Shown here: piece by piece, positions 8,556 through 15,999 of the stretch
How positions within the stretch are numbered: position 1 is the first letter of the stretch
Layout of the letters: each line of letters opens with the position of its first letter
IMG/VR virus record: IMGVR_UViG_3300032287_004484
Span: 186,001 to 250,000 of that record
Reading direction: 5' to 3' (one strand)
DNA from: a virus
DNA: 64,000 bases
Made by a program: the position numbers and the translations under genes
Notes under the pieces: generated by a model
What the model was told of the DNA's origin: nothing
The model's database searches: none
Seen by the model: the letters and a program-made list of their open reading frames with translations, nothing else

Positions 8556-9519
8556 GTTTTTAAATAACAGAGGAATTAAACATCGAATTTCTCGAGGTTG
8601 TTATATTACTATTGATAATAAATTTATTTTAACTTTTGATGGAAAAGATTTAAATTCTAATTTAGAAGTAGTTAAGATTGATTTATCTAATGATAGATGG
8701 ATGAGTGTCATTAGTAGATTATGTAAACTCCATATTTCTAAAGATATGATTTCACTTTATCATCAAGTTAAAAAAGAGCCATTTTATTATTATGATCAAT
8801 CTACTTTAATGGATTCTTGGCATAGTATTAATCGAGGTATTCATAATCGTAGTTTTAAGATAATTAAACATTTTCATAAATCTTTAATGGATAGTAGAAA
8901 AAACAAATGTTCTTCACCTAATGAATTTCTTCAAGATAAAAAAAATCTATTCTTTTTAATTAAAAATCGTTTTATTTATTCTAAGACTCTAAATAAAGAA
9001 GTTATTTTAAATTCTTTATCTATTAGTCGTCGATGTCCTATCGTTTCTATTTTTTCACCTCTTTTAGTCAAAGATATTATTAATAAATATGCTCCAGATG
9101 TAAAAACTGTAATTGATCCATTTTCAGGATTTAGTGGTAGAATGTTAGGTTCATTAGCTTTAAATAAAACCTATTTTGGAGGAGATATTAGAGGAGATGT
9201 TATTAATGAAAGTAAAAATATTTTATCTTTTATTAATAAAGATTGTCACTTAGAAGTTTCTGATTTTAAAGATTTTTCTGTTAAAAGTGGTGATTTATTA
9301 TTGACTTGTCCACCTTATAGTGTAACAGAACTATGGAAAGGAGTTACAAGTTATTTTGATGAAGATTATTATATAGATTGGATTTTAAATAATTATAGGT
9401 GTAATAAATATATTTTTATTGTTAAGAATACAAGATATAAAGACAATATAGTAGATACTATTAAAAATGGTTCTTGGACTAAAAGTAATGATCACGAGAA
9501 AATTTTAATTTTTAACTAA
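8527..9519 (+). CDS. amino-DNA methyltransferase-like protein
   Basis: 330 residues. Residues 197-205 are DPFSGFSGR (AdoMet-binding motif I of N4/N6 amino-methyltransferases) and residues 260-264 are TCPPYS, a variant of the catalytic (D/N/S)PP(Y/F) motif. GGDIRGDVI between them fits the acidic residue of motif II. The N-terminal 150 residues are unassigned. The start overlaps the nuclease gene by 29 bases, so the two probably move and are expressed together. The Cys-Pro-Pro-Tyr variant leaves the target base, and even activity, open. Confidence 0.7.
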   Translation: MEYLLKKVVEFLNNRGIKHRISRGCYITIDNKFILTFDGKDLNSNLEVVKIDLSNDRWMSVISRLCKLHISKDMISLYHQVKKEPFYYYDQSTLMDSWHSINRGIHNRSFKIIKHFHKSLMDSRKNKCSSPNEFLQDKKNLFFLIKNRFIYSKTLNKEVILNSLSISRRCPIVSIFSPLLVKDIINKYAPDVKTVIDPFSGFSGRMLGSLALNKTYFGGDIRGDVINESKNILSFINKDCHLEVSDFKDFSVKSGDLLLTCPPYSVTELWKGVTSYFDEDYYIDWILNNYRCNKYIFIVKNTRYKDNIVDTIKNGSWTKSNDHEKILIFN

Positions 9520-9560
9520 ATTGCTTCTAAAATAATAAAATATATTTTAGGAGTGTAAAA

Positions 9561-10460
9561 GTGATTAAATACATATTGATTCTACTTTTATTGTTTTGTA
9601 AGAACGATCAAAAAGAACAAAGATTAAAGGCACAAAAGATTTTTGGTAATATTAAAGTTGAGAATCCAGTTGACCAAAAGAGTATTGATTTAGGTAAGAA
9701 ATTATTTTTTGAAAAAGCTTTATCTATTAATAATACTTTTAGTTGTAATAGTTGTCATGTTATTGATAATTATGGTGTTAGTAATGGAAATGTTAATGTA
9801 GAAATTAGTTCTATTCTTATTAAAAGGAATATACCAACAGTTTATAATTCTAGTTTACAAAATAAACAGGGATGGGATGGTAGATTTAATTCTGTTAAAG
9901 ACATATCTATTAATTCAATATTTGATAAAAATAAATTAGGTATACCAAATCAAAAACATCTAGTTAGTAAATTAAAAAAATTAAGATATGATAATGATTT
10001 TAAAGAAGTTGATTTACCTTTAAATTCTGATAGTGTTGGATTAGTTTTATCTCGTTATATTGATACTTTAGTTGTTAGAACTCGATATGATCAGTGGGTA
10101 GATGGTGAGATCGATTTTAATGATGATGAAATTAGTGGATTTAAATTATTTTATTCTTCTAATTGTCAAAGCTGTCATAGTTCATCTACTTTTGGTGGTA
10201 AGAATCTTGCTAAGGTTGGCATTTTAAAACACTTTGATGTAAAAGATGAAGGTAGATATTATATAACAATGAATGAATCTGATCGTCAAGTTTTTAAAGT
10301 TCCAATGTTAAGAGGAATCACAAAAACTCATCCTTATTTCAGTGATGGATCTGTTAATACATTAGAGGAAGTCATTAAAATAATGGGTGAATATCAGCTA
10401 GGTAAGAATTTTAACGAAAAGCAGATTGATCAGATAAAAACTTTTTTATTGACTTTATAA
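9561..10460 (+). CDS. di-heme cytochrome c peroxidase (CCP/MauG family) lipoprotein
   Basis: Two c-type heme motifs are present: CNSCH at residues 62-66 and CQSCH at 202-206. FKVPMLRGIT with Met249, followed by HPYFSDGSVNTLEEV, is the C-terminal signature of bacterial di-heme cytochrome c peroxidases, which reduce H2O2 in the periplasm. The N-terminus (MIKYILILLLLFCKND) is a short signal peptide with a lipobox-like Cys13. The length (299) is slightly below the usual 320-380, but both heme domains are complete. GTG start; AGGAG seven bases upstream, inside a small hairpin (CTAAAATA with TATTTTAG). Very unusual cargo for a phage; heme attachment would need host cytochrome c maturation. Confidence 0.9.
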   Translation: MIKYILILLLLFCKNDQKEQRLKAQKIFGNIKVENPVDQKSIDLGKKLFFEKALSINNTFSCNSCHVIDNYGVSNGNVNVEISSILIKRNIPTVYNSSLQNKQGWDGRFNSVKDISINSIFDKNKLGIPNQKHLVSKLKKLRYDNDFKEVDLPLNSDSVGLVLSRYIDTLVVRTRYDQWVDGEIDFNDDEISGFKLFYSSNCQSCHSSSTFGGKNLAKVGILKHFDVKDEGRYYITMNESDRQVFKVPMLRGITKTHPYFSDGSVNTLEEVIKIMGEYQLGKNFNEKQIDQIKTFLLTL

Positions 10461-10501
10461 TTTTAAGATAAAAAGTTATAAAATAGTTAAGAGGCAGATG
10501 G

Positions 10502-10813
10502 ATGGTAAAAATTAATACAAGTTATTCTAATCTTTTTAAGTTACAAGAAAAGAAGTTGAGTACTGATGAAGCTGTTAAGATTTATGAAGATATTTTTAGT
10601 TCTATGGAAAAAAACAATAGAATTGATATTAACAATAATAACTGTGATCAATTTGATGGAGAAGATTTTTTTTATATTTCTTTAAATGAATTAAAGGAAG
10701 TTTTAAAAATATCAGTTGCTGTTCAAAATATAGATGAAGAGATTGCTGAATACATTATTGGTCATGGAGAATTTTTATCTCATTTAAGTGATTTAGATAG
10801 AAAATTAATTTAA
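10502..10813 (+). CDS. hypothetical protein
   Basis: 103 residues, acidic and predicted helical, with a Shine-Dalgarno (GAGG) before the ATG. YIIGHGEFLSHLSDLDRKL near the C-terminus is the most distinctive part. No motif is recognised. It lies between the peroxidase gene and a promoter for the AAA+ gene, so it may be the last gene of the peroxidase transcript. Confidence 0.65.
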   Translation: MVKINTSYSNLFKLQEKKLSTDEAVKIYEDIFSSMEKNNRIDINNNNCDQFDGEDFFYISLNELKEVLKISVAVQNIDEEIAEYIIGHGEFLSHLSDLDRKLI

Positions 10814-10821
10814 TTTTAAAA

Positions 10822-10851
10822 TAAACATTCATACAATTTTACTTATACAAT
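10822..10851 (+). promoter_or_regulatory. promoter for the AAA+ ATPase gene
   Basis: TAAACA (in TAAACATTCA, shared with the promoters at 60970 and 61399), an 18-bp spacer and TACAAT. The -10 ends eight bases before the ATG at 10860, which has no Shine-Dalgarno. Confidence 0.5.
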
Positions 10852-10859
10852 AAAGTTGT

Positions 10860-12068
10860 ATGAAAAACATAGAATCAATCAATCGAATTTTTTTATTACC
10901 AAAATTTAAACTTCAAAGGTCTGATAGTTGGTATGAGTTATCAATTATTGATTTAGATTTAGGAAAAGAAGTTTATAATTTTGATTGGAAGAGGCCATTA
11001 TCAGCACTTTTTAATGTTTTTGAAAAAAGATTAGATGAAAAAATAAACGCTATATTAGATTATAAAAATTATGAGGAAGAAGATTTAACAGAAATGGAAA
11101 ATGAAAATAATAGTATTGTTGTTAAAAAAGGTGATATTTTTATTAGCGATATAAATAATGAAACGCTTAATGAAGATTTTTTAAAGAAAGATCCACCTAA
11201 ATTTTATAGAGGTTTTTATTTTCCAGAGTTTACTCCTAATTTTATAAATCGTGTTCGTGCTAAAAGAAATATATTTTTAGCAGGTGAATCAGGTACTGGT
11301 AAAAGTGAAATGGTTCAAAAATTAGCTGATTTTTATGGGCAAACTTTAATTAGAATTAATTTTCATCAAGGAGTCACTGAAAGTTCTTTAATTGGTAAAT
11401 ATATCGTTAAGAATAATGAAACTCAGTTTGCTTATGGATTAGTTCCACTTGCGATGAAAAAAGGTTATTGGTTATTATTAGATGAGATTGATTACGCTGA
11501 ACCAGAACATACGAGTGTTTTACAAGCTGTTTTAGAAGGTAAAGAATTAATAATTACTTCTAATGAAGGTGAAATGGTTTCTCCTCATCAATTTTTTAGA
11601 ATTTTTGCTACAGGTAATACTACTGGGCGAGGTGATTCTTCTGATTCATATCATGGCACTAATTTTATGAATTCTGCTTTTTTAGATAGATGGACTATTT
11701 TTCAAATGGAATATTCTAAAAGAGAAAATAAGATTCTTAACAGTATTATTAATGATTTAGAATTATCTAAAAAGATAGTTAGAATTTTTGAGTTATTTAG
11801 ATCACTTAAGAAAAATGGTGATATTACTAATTCTGTTTTTAGTACGAGAAGAATGATGAATATTGCGGAAGCACTTAAGATGGGTGATTCTATTGGTGAA
11901 GCTTTTAAGTATGAATTATATAGTCGATTTAATGAAGATGAAGCGATGATTTTAACAGAGTGTATTCGGGATATTTTAGATCACGAATGGTATTTCGTTA
12001 AAGATTGGAAGTTAGGTGATCCTCATCACTCTCCACAAGAAACACTTCAAGAGGTTAGTGTTAATTAG
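10860..12068 (+). CDS. MoxR/CobS-like AAA+ ATPase
   Basis: 402 residues. Walker A GESGTGKS at residues 142-149, Walker B LLLDEID with Asp208/Glu209, and a sensor-1 region FRIFATGNTTGRGD are clear. AFLDRW and FSTRRMMN fit the arginine finger and sensor 2. This is the AAA_5 (MoxR/CobS) type, used by chaperone-like complexes that often act with a VWA or metallopeptidase partner. The 130-residue N-terminal region is phage-specific. A second MoxR protein is encoded at 55917 beside a VWA protein; this copy has no VWA neighbour. Predicted leaderless start. Confidence 0.82.
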   Translation: MKNIESINRIFLLPKFKLQRSDSWYELSIIDLDLGKEVYNFDWKRPLSALFNVFEKRLDEKINAILDYKNYEEEDLTEMENENNSIVVKKGDIFISDINNETLNEDFLKKDPPKFYRGFYFPEFTPNFINRVRAKRNIFLAGESGTGKSEMVQKLADFYGQTLIRINFHQGVTESSLIGKYIVKNNETQFAYGLVPLAMKKGYWLLLDEIDYAEPEHTSVLQAVLEGKELIITSNEGEMVSPHQFFRIFATGNTTGRGDSSDSYHGTNFMNSAFLDRWTIFQMEYSKRENKILNSIINDLELSKKIVRIFELFRSLKKNGDITNSVFSTRRMMNIAEALKMGDSIGEAFKYELYSRFNEDEAMILTECIRDILDHEWYFVKDWKLGDPHHSPQETLQEVSVN

Positions 12069-12075
12069 TGTTATA

Positions 12076-12114
12076 TTTTTAGGTTTATACATCTATTTTT
12101 AGTTAGTATATACT
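12076..12114 (+). promoter_or_regulatory. promoter with TTTTTAGG box
   Basis: TTTTTAGGT block, TATACA -35 at 12086-12091, a 17-bp spacer and TATACT. It precedes the gene at 12145 by about 30 bases. Confidence 0.65.
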
Positions 12115-12144
12115 ATTTATAGTAAATTTAACGGAGAATATAGT

Positions 12145-12555
12145 TTGGATAATTTTAATATAGAAGTAAATAAGGTTTACAAAATTAATGACCAAGAGTT
12201 CTTATCTAAAGAGGAAGCAGTTAAAAATATAGCAATAAATCATCTGAAAGAAATTGTTGATTTAGGTGTAAATGAAGCAATTAAAAAATCAGAAGATTTT
12301 ATTAAAAATTTAAAACAGATTGTTACAATTAAAAGACATGGACATACTGGTAAAAATTTAAAAGCTCTTAATTTACTTCTCTATAAAGAGGAAGGACATA
12401 TAATATTTAGGGATAATATAGATTATTTTAAATATTACATTTCTAATGATTCTAATTTAACTTACCAAATTAGGTTTAAAGGTACAGTTAGTAAGATGAT
12501 TTCTATTTATGAAGAGGATGGTTTACAAGGTTTATTAAAATTTGAAATTAAATAA
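12145..12555 (+). CDS. hypothetical protein
   Basis: 136 residues starting at TTG, with GGAG upstream. The N-terminal half is helical (KEEAVKNIAINHLKEIVDLG). The second half looks beta-rich with LLLYKEEGHIIFRDNIDYF. No family recognised. It has its own TTTTTAGG-type promoter, so it probably belongs to the early or middle class. Confidence 0.65.
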   Translation: MDNFNIEVNKVYKINDQEFLSKEEAVKNIAINHLKEIVDLGVNEAIKKSEDFIKNLKQIVTIKRHGHTGKNLKALNLLLYKEEGHIIFRDNIDYFKYYISNDSNLTYQIRFKGTVSKMISIYEEDGLQGLLKFEIK

Positions 12556-12601
12556 GATCGTTAAATTAAAATCTCAAGATTTTAATTTATAAGTGATATT
12601 C

Positions 12602-12639
12602 TTTTGGGTTTAAACAACAAATAGAAAAAATAGTATTAT
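12602..12639 (+). promoter_or_regulatory. promoter for the helicase gene
   Basis: TTTTGGGT block, TAAACA at 12611-12616, a 17-bp spacer and TATTAT. The -10 ends eight bases before the ATG at 12648 with no Shine-Dalgarno between, so the transcript has almost no leader. Confidence 0.65.
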
Positions 12640-12647
12640 TATATATT

Positions 12648-14345
12648 ATGGAACAGCTATCTAATAATTTACAATTCAAACTAAGAAAAGAGCAGCAAGA
12701 AGCGATAGATTTAATTATTGATAACATTGAAAACAATGGAATTGAAAATATCATTCTTGATGCTCCAACTGGTAGTGGAAAAAGTATTATCGCTATGTAT
12801 CTTTCAAATTATTTTTATGAAAAATACAATAAAACTGGATATATACTTACTTCTAACTTGGCTCTTCAAGATCAATATGAAAGTGATTTTTACAGATTCA
12901 ATCAACCTAATTTTATATCTTTAAAAGGTTATCAAAATTATACTTGTTCTGTAAGTAACACTTCTGTAAAAGATGGATTTTGTCGAAGTTATAATTTACC
13001 AATGCCTCAAGTAAAGAAACTTGACTGTTATGATTCTTGTTCTTATTATAAAAGAAGGACTGGAGCAATTAATTCCGCAACTGCTTTACTTAATTATCAG
13101 TATTGGTTAGTTCAAAAAAATTACGTGCAAATTAAACTTGGATTTTCTTCTTTTAAAAAGCGAGATTTTATATTTTTTGATGAGGCTCATAATATAGATA
13201 TGATTCTTCATGGTCACTTTATTTCTTATCTTAATAAAAATTTAGATATTGATTTAAGAAAATTATATTCTATATTTACAAAACACAAGATTAATTATAA
13301 TCCGCATTTTTTTACTTCTGATTACAACTATTTAAGATTCAATAATACTGTTGCTGATCACATTAAAAAATTAAATGAAATTTATCTTAAATTTAAAGAT
13401 ATTAGGGTTAATTGTAATTGTGTAAAAGATGAATATCAAAAAACAGTTAATTTAAAAATTCCATCTATGTCTCCTACTATGATAGAAGAAATAGCTTTAA
13501 TAAATTCTGTATATGATTGTATTTGTAAAATAGAAGATTTTTTACATTATATTGTAGATGTAAATCAATTACAAAATATAGTGATTACTAAAAATGAAGA
13601 TAGTATTCATTATAATTCTGTTGATTCTCGAAAATATTTTGCACTTTTCTTTCATAGACATTGTCCTCCAATTAAAATATTTATGAGTGCTACTTGGGGT
13701 TCTAATTTTGGATTTATTATGAAAAATTATTCTTTAGATCCAAATGTAACTAAAGTGATTAAAGTAGATCCGCAATGGAATTTTGATAAATCACCTATTT
13801 TCTTTTTAAAGAACAGTGGAGAGATGACTTACAACAAAAAACAAACTTCGATTGGAAGAAATCTTTCAATACTTGAAAAAATTATCGAAGAACATAAAGA
13901 AGATAATGGAATAATTCATACTGTTAATTATGAAATCTCAAGTTTTATAAAACAGCGAATTAAAAATCCAAAATTAATTTTTTACAATGGTTCTAAAGAA
14001 AAAGAAGTTGCTATTGAAAAGTTTTTAAAAGAAGGTGGAATACTTGTAGGTCCTAGTCACTTTGAAGGAATGAATTTTGAGAATGATACATCTAGATTTC
14101 AAGTGTTAATGAAAGTACCATACATGACTCTTGCCGATTCTTTTGTTTCAGAAAAAAGCAAAAGAAATCCTACTTGGTATAATTGGAAAACTTTTCTTAC
14201 TTTATTACAGAGTTTAGGAAGAAGTATTAGAAATGATTCAGATTGGTGTAAAACTTATATTATAGATGGATCTTTTGAAAGATTTTTTGATGGAAATTAT
14301 ACTTTCTTTAGTAAGGAGTTTCAAGATCGTTTAAAAACTAAATAA
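12648..14345 (+). CDS. XPD/DinG-like superfamily 2 helicase with Fe-S cluster
   Basis: 565 residues. Walker A APTGSGKS at residues 39-46; DEAH box at 178-181 (FFDEAHNID); motif VI near the C-terminus (SLGRSIRNDSD). Four cysteines lie between motifs I and II at Cys100, 112, 127 and 131, in the position of the 4Fe-4S cluster of XPD, Rad3 and DinG helicases, which unwind DNA 5' to 3'. The protein is shorter than DinG (about 700) but has both RecA-like domains. It probably acts in replication or recombination. Expressed from its own near-leaderless promoter. Confidence 0.87.
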   Translation: MEQLSNNLQFKLRKEQQEAIDLIIDNIENNGIENIILDAPTGSGKSIIAMYLSNYFYEKYNKTGYILTSNLALQDQYESDFYRFNQPNFISLKGYQNYTCSVSNTSVKDGFCRSYNLPMPQVKKLDCYDSCSYYKRRTGAINSATALLNYQYWLVQKNYVQIKLGFSSFKKRDFIFFDEAHNIDMILHGHFISYLNKNLDIDLRKLYSIFTKHKINYNPHFFTSDYNYLRFNNTVADHIKKLNEIYLKFKDIRVNCNCVKDEYQKTVNLKIPSMSPTMIEEIALINSVYDCICKIEDFLHYIVDVNQLQNIVITKNEDSIHYNSVDSRKYFALFFHRHCPPIKIFMSATWGSNFGFIMKNYSLDPNVTKVIKVDPQWNFDKSPIFFLKNSGEMTYNKKQTSIGRNLSILEKIIEEHKEDNGIIHTVNYEISSFIKQRIKNPKLIFYNGSKEKEVAIEKFLKEGGILVGPSHFEGMNFENDTSRFQVLMKVPYMTLADSFVSEKSKRNPTWYNWKTFLTLLQSLGRSIRNDSDWCKTYIIDGSFERFFDGNYTFFSKEFQDRLKTK

Positions 14346-14443
14346 TAAAATAAAATAATCATATAAAGTAATTATGTTTATAAAATATAATAGTAAGTAA
14401 TTTTTTAATAAGAAAGCTTTACTATCGTTAAAAATAATTATAT

Positions 14444-14947
14444 ATGAAACCACTATTTGAAGCTATTAATAACATTTTTGTTGAAGATCAAGAGGTTGAA
14501 AAACTTTCTAAACACCCTTATTATAAGGGAGTTGCAAAAGATCAAATTTTAGATAGGCAAAAATGGTTTCAAGAGAAGAAAAAAAAATACGAAAAAGACG
14601 ATTATTCTGTTTATAAAGAAAAAGGTCCTGGTCAAGATGTAGAAACTAAACCTAGTCCTTACACTAAAAAAGTTAGAAAAAAAGTTAAAAAGAAAACTAA
14701 AAAAGTTAAAACTGGGCTTTCTTTATCAGAAAAAGCAGAATTATTTAATGTTCCAGAAAAAATTCTAAAAAAAGTTTATCGTAGAGGAATTGGTGCTTGG
14801 ACAAGTGGACATCGACCTGGTGTTGGTCCTCAACAGTGGGGACATGCTAGAGTTAATTCTTTTCTTACAAAAGGAACAACTTATTATACTGCTGATGTTG
14901 ATTTAGCAAAACAGTGGAAACTTTATAAAAAGAATCAAAAAAAATAA
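14444..14947 (+). CDS. DUF5824-like basic protein, possible head-packaged protein
   Basis: 167 residues, very Lys-rich. The C-terminal 70 residues (KAELFNVPEKILKKVYRRG, then AWTSGHRPG, then QWGHARVNSFLT) match from memory the DUF5824 domain common in T4-like phages of aquatic bacteria; its function is unknown. The N-terminus MKPLFEAINNIFVEDQ could be a capsid-targeting leader cut after Glu14, the same position as in the genes at 1259 and 44189. The middle (about residues 70-95) is a polybasic stretch suited to DNA binding. No Shine-Dalgarno is visible before the ATG. Confidence 0.75.
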   Translation: MKPLFEAINNIFVEDQEVEKLSKHPYYKGVAKDQILDRQKWFQEKKKKYEKDDYSVYKEKGPGQDVETKPSPYTKKVRKKVKKKTKKVKTGLSLSEKAELFNVPEKILKKVYRRGIGAWTSGHRPGVGPQQWGHARVNSFLTKGTTYYTADVDLAKQWKLYKKNQKK

Positions 14948-14959
14948 AGGATATTTTTA

Positions 14960-15142
14960 ATGGAACCAACAACTCCTTATGAAAGAAGCATGGATTTTTT
15001 AATGTCAAATGGCGATAATTTAACAAAATTAAAAACTTTACTTTTTATAAGAAGTGAATTAAATAGAGTGCAAGAAACACCAGAAACAATTTATATTAAA
15101 GAAATTATTTCTGGTTTAGTTGATGTTATGTGTGCAGATTAA
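14960..15142 (+). CDS. small hypothetical protein
   Basis: 60 residues, helical, containing LKTLLFIRSELNRVQETPE. It has a Shine-Dalgarno (AAGGA) and follows the DUF5824 gene by 12 bases. Its end overlaps by four bases the end of a convergent minus-strand gene. Function unknown. Confidence 0.55.
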   Translation: MEPTTPYERSMDFLMSNGDNLTKLKTLLFIRSELNRVQETPETIYIKEIISGLVDVMCAD

Positions 15143-15399
15143 AAAACTCTTTTTTGATTTGGATCTCTAGGTAAATATTTTTTCATTCCATCGTCAGCTT
15201 TTCGATAGTCATTAACATAAAATCCAGTTCCTTTAAAATGAATTGGTGTATTAGAAAATACCTTGCATATTTTAGTTTCTTTTCCGCAATCTTCACATTT
15301 AACATGTTCTATTTTTTCATTAATATCGTGAAAAACCTCTATATTAATCTTACAATTTGGTTCAGTGCAATCTAGTTTTTTATAATCATATGATGGCAT
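15139..15399 (-). CDS. FmdB-type zinc-ribbon protein
   Basis: 86 residues with Cys11/Cys16 and Cys35/Cys38 in paired knuckles. The start MPSYDYKKLDC and the later HFKGTGFYVNDYRK are the hallmarks of the FmdB putative regulator family, where the ribbon is followed by KG-x-GFY-x2-DY. The ATG is preceded by AAGGAG. Small zinc-ribbon proteins of this kind are frequent in phages; the target is unknown. Its last four bases overlap the convergent gene ending at 15142. Confidence 0.8.
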   Translation of the reverse strand: MPSYDYKKLDCTEPNCKINIEVFHDINEKIEHVKCEDCGKETKICKVFSNTPIHFKGTGFYVNDYRKADDGMKKYLPRDPNQKRVF

Positions 15400-15524
15400 A
15401 TAATAAATCTCCTTTTATTTATTTTATTATTTTAATCTTTTTTTTTAATAAAAAAAAAGATAAACGTATAAAAATAATATAACCAGTCCCATAAAATGGA
15501 GACAAAAAAAAGGAGAGCAAGGAA

Positions 15525-15950
15525 TTGAAGAATTATATTATAAAAGGTAAAGATGTTATATTTGCTGTAGAGATTCAAAATACTACTACTGATCAAGTAT
15601 CTGGAACTTGGAGTGGTGGTGCTTATGGAACAATTGTATATCCAAAAGCTTCTGCAACTAATCCAATGTATAAATTCGAACCATTTAGTGTTGGTATTCA
15701 ATTAGCAGGAACAGGTGTTGTTGATAACAGTGCTAACTATACTGTTGTACAAAATAATACTACTGGATTTGTTGGTGTACTATCAACTGGAAGATCATGG
15801 CAAGTTGGATCTAAAATTTTATTTCATGGTGTATTCGTAGAAGATCCTACATCTGTAAATGCTGTAACCAATGGAATTGATAATAGTTATGATGATCAAG
15901 GAAATACTACAGTTACAAGATCTAAAGCAGCAGGAATTAGCATAACTTAA
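15525..15950 (+). CDS. putative virion surface/decoration protein
   Basis: 141 residues, low in charge, rich in Thr, Val, Gly, Asn and Ser, predicted all-beta. It starts at TTG with AGGAGA nine bases upstream. Composition and codon use (WSGGAYGTIVYPKASATN, FHGVFVEDPTSVNAVTNG) resemble the capsid and sheath genes rather than the Lys-rich neighbours. It is monocistronic between a 125-base leader region and a strong terminator, the layout of an abundant structural protein. A capsid decoration or head-fibre protein is the best guess; no family is recognised. Confidence 0.7.
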   Translation: MKNYIIKGKDVIFAVEIQNTTTDQVSGTWSGGAYGTIVYPKASATNPMYKFEPFSVGIQLAGTGVVDNSANYTVVQNNTTGFVGVLSTGRSWQVGSKILFHGVFVEDPTSVNAVTNGIDNSYDDQGNTTVTRSKAAGISIT

Positions 15951-15959
15951 AAATATACT

Positions 15960-15989
15960 AAAGAGGGAAAACATTTTCCCTCTTTTTTT
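15960..15989 (+). terminator. strong intrinsic terminator
   Basis: A perfect 12-bp stem (AAAGAGGGAAAA with TTTTCCCTCTTT, 2-base loop) is followed by T residues. The Shine-Dalgarno of the next gene starts immediately after. Confidence 0.92.
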
Positions 15990-15999
15990 AGGAGAAATA

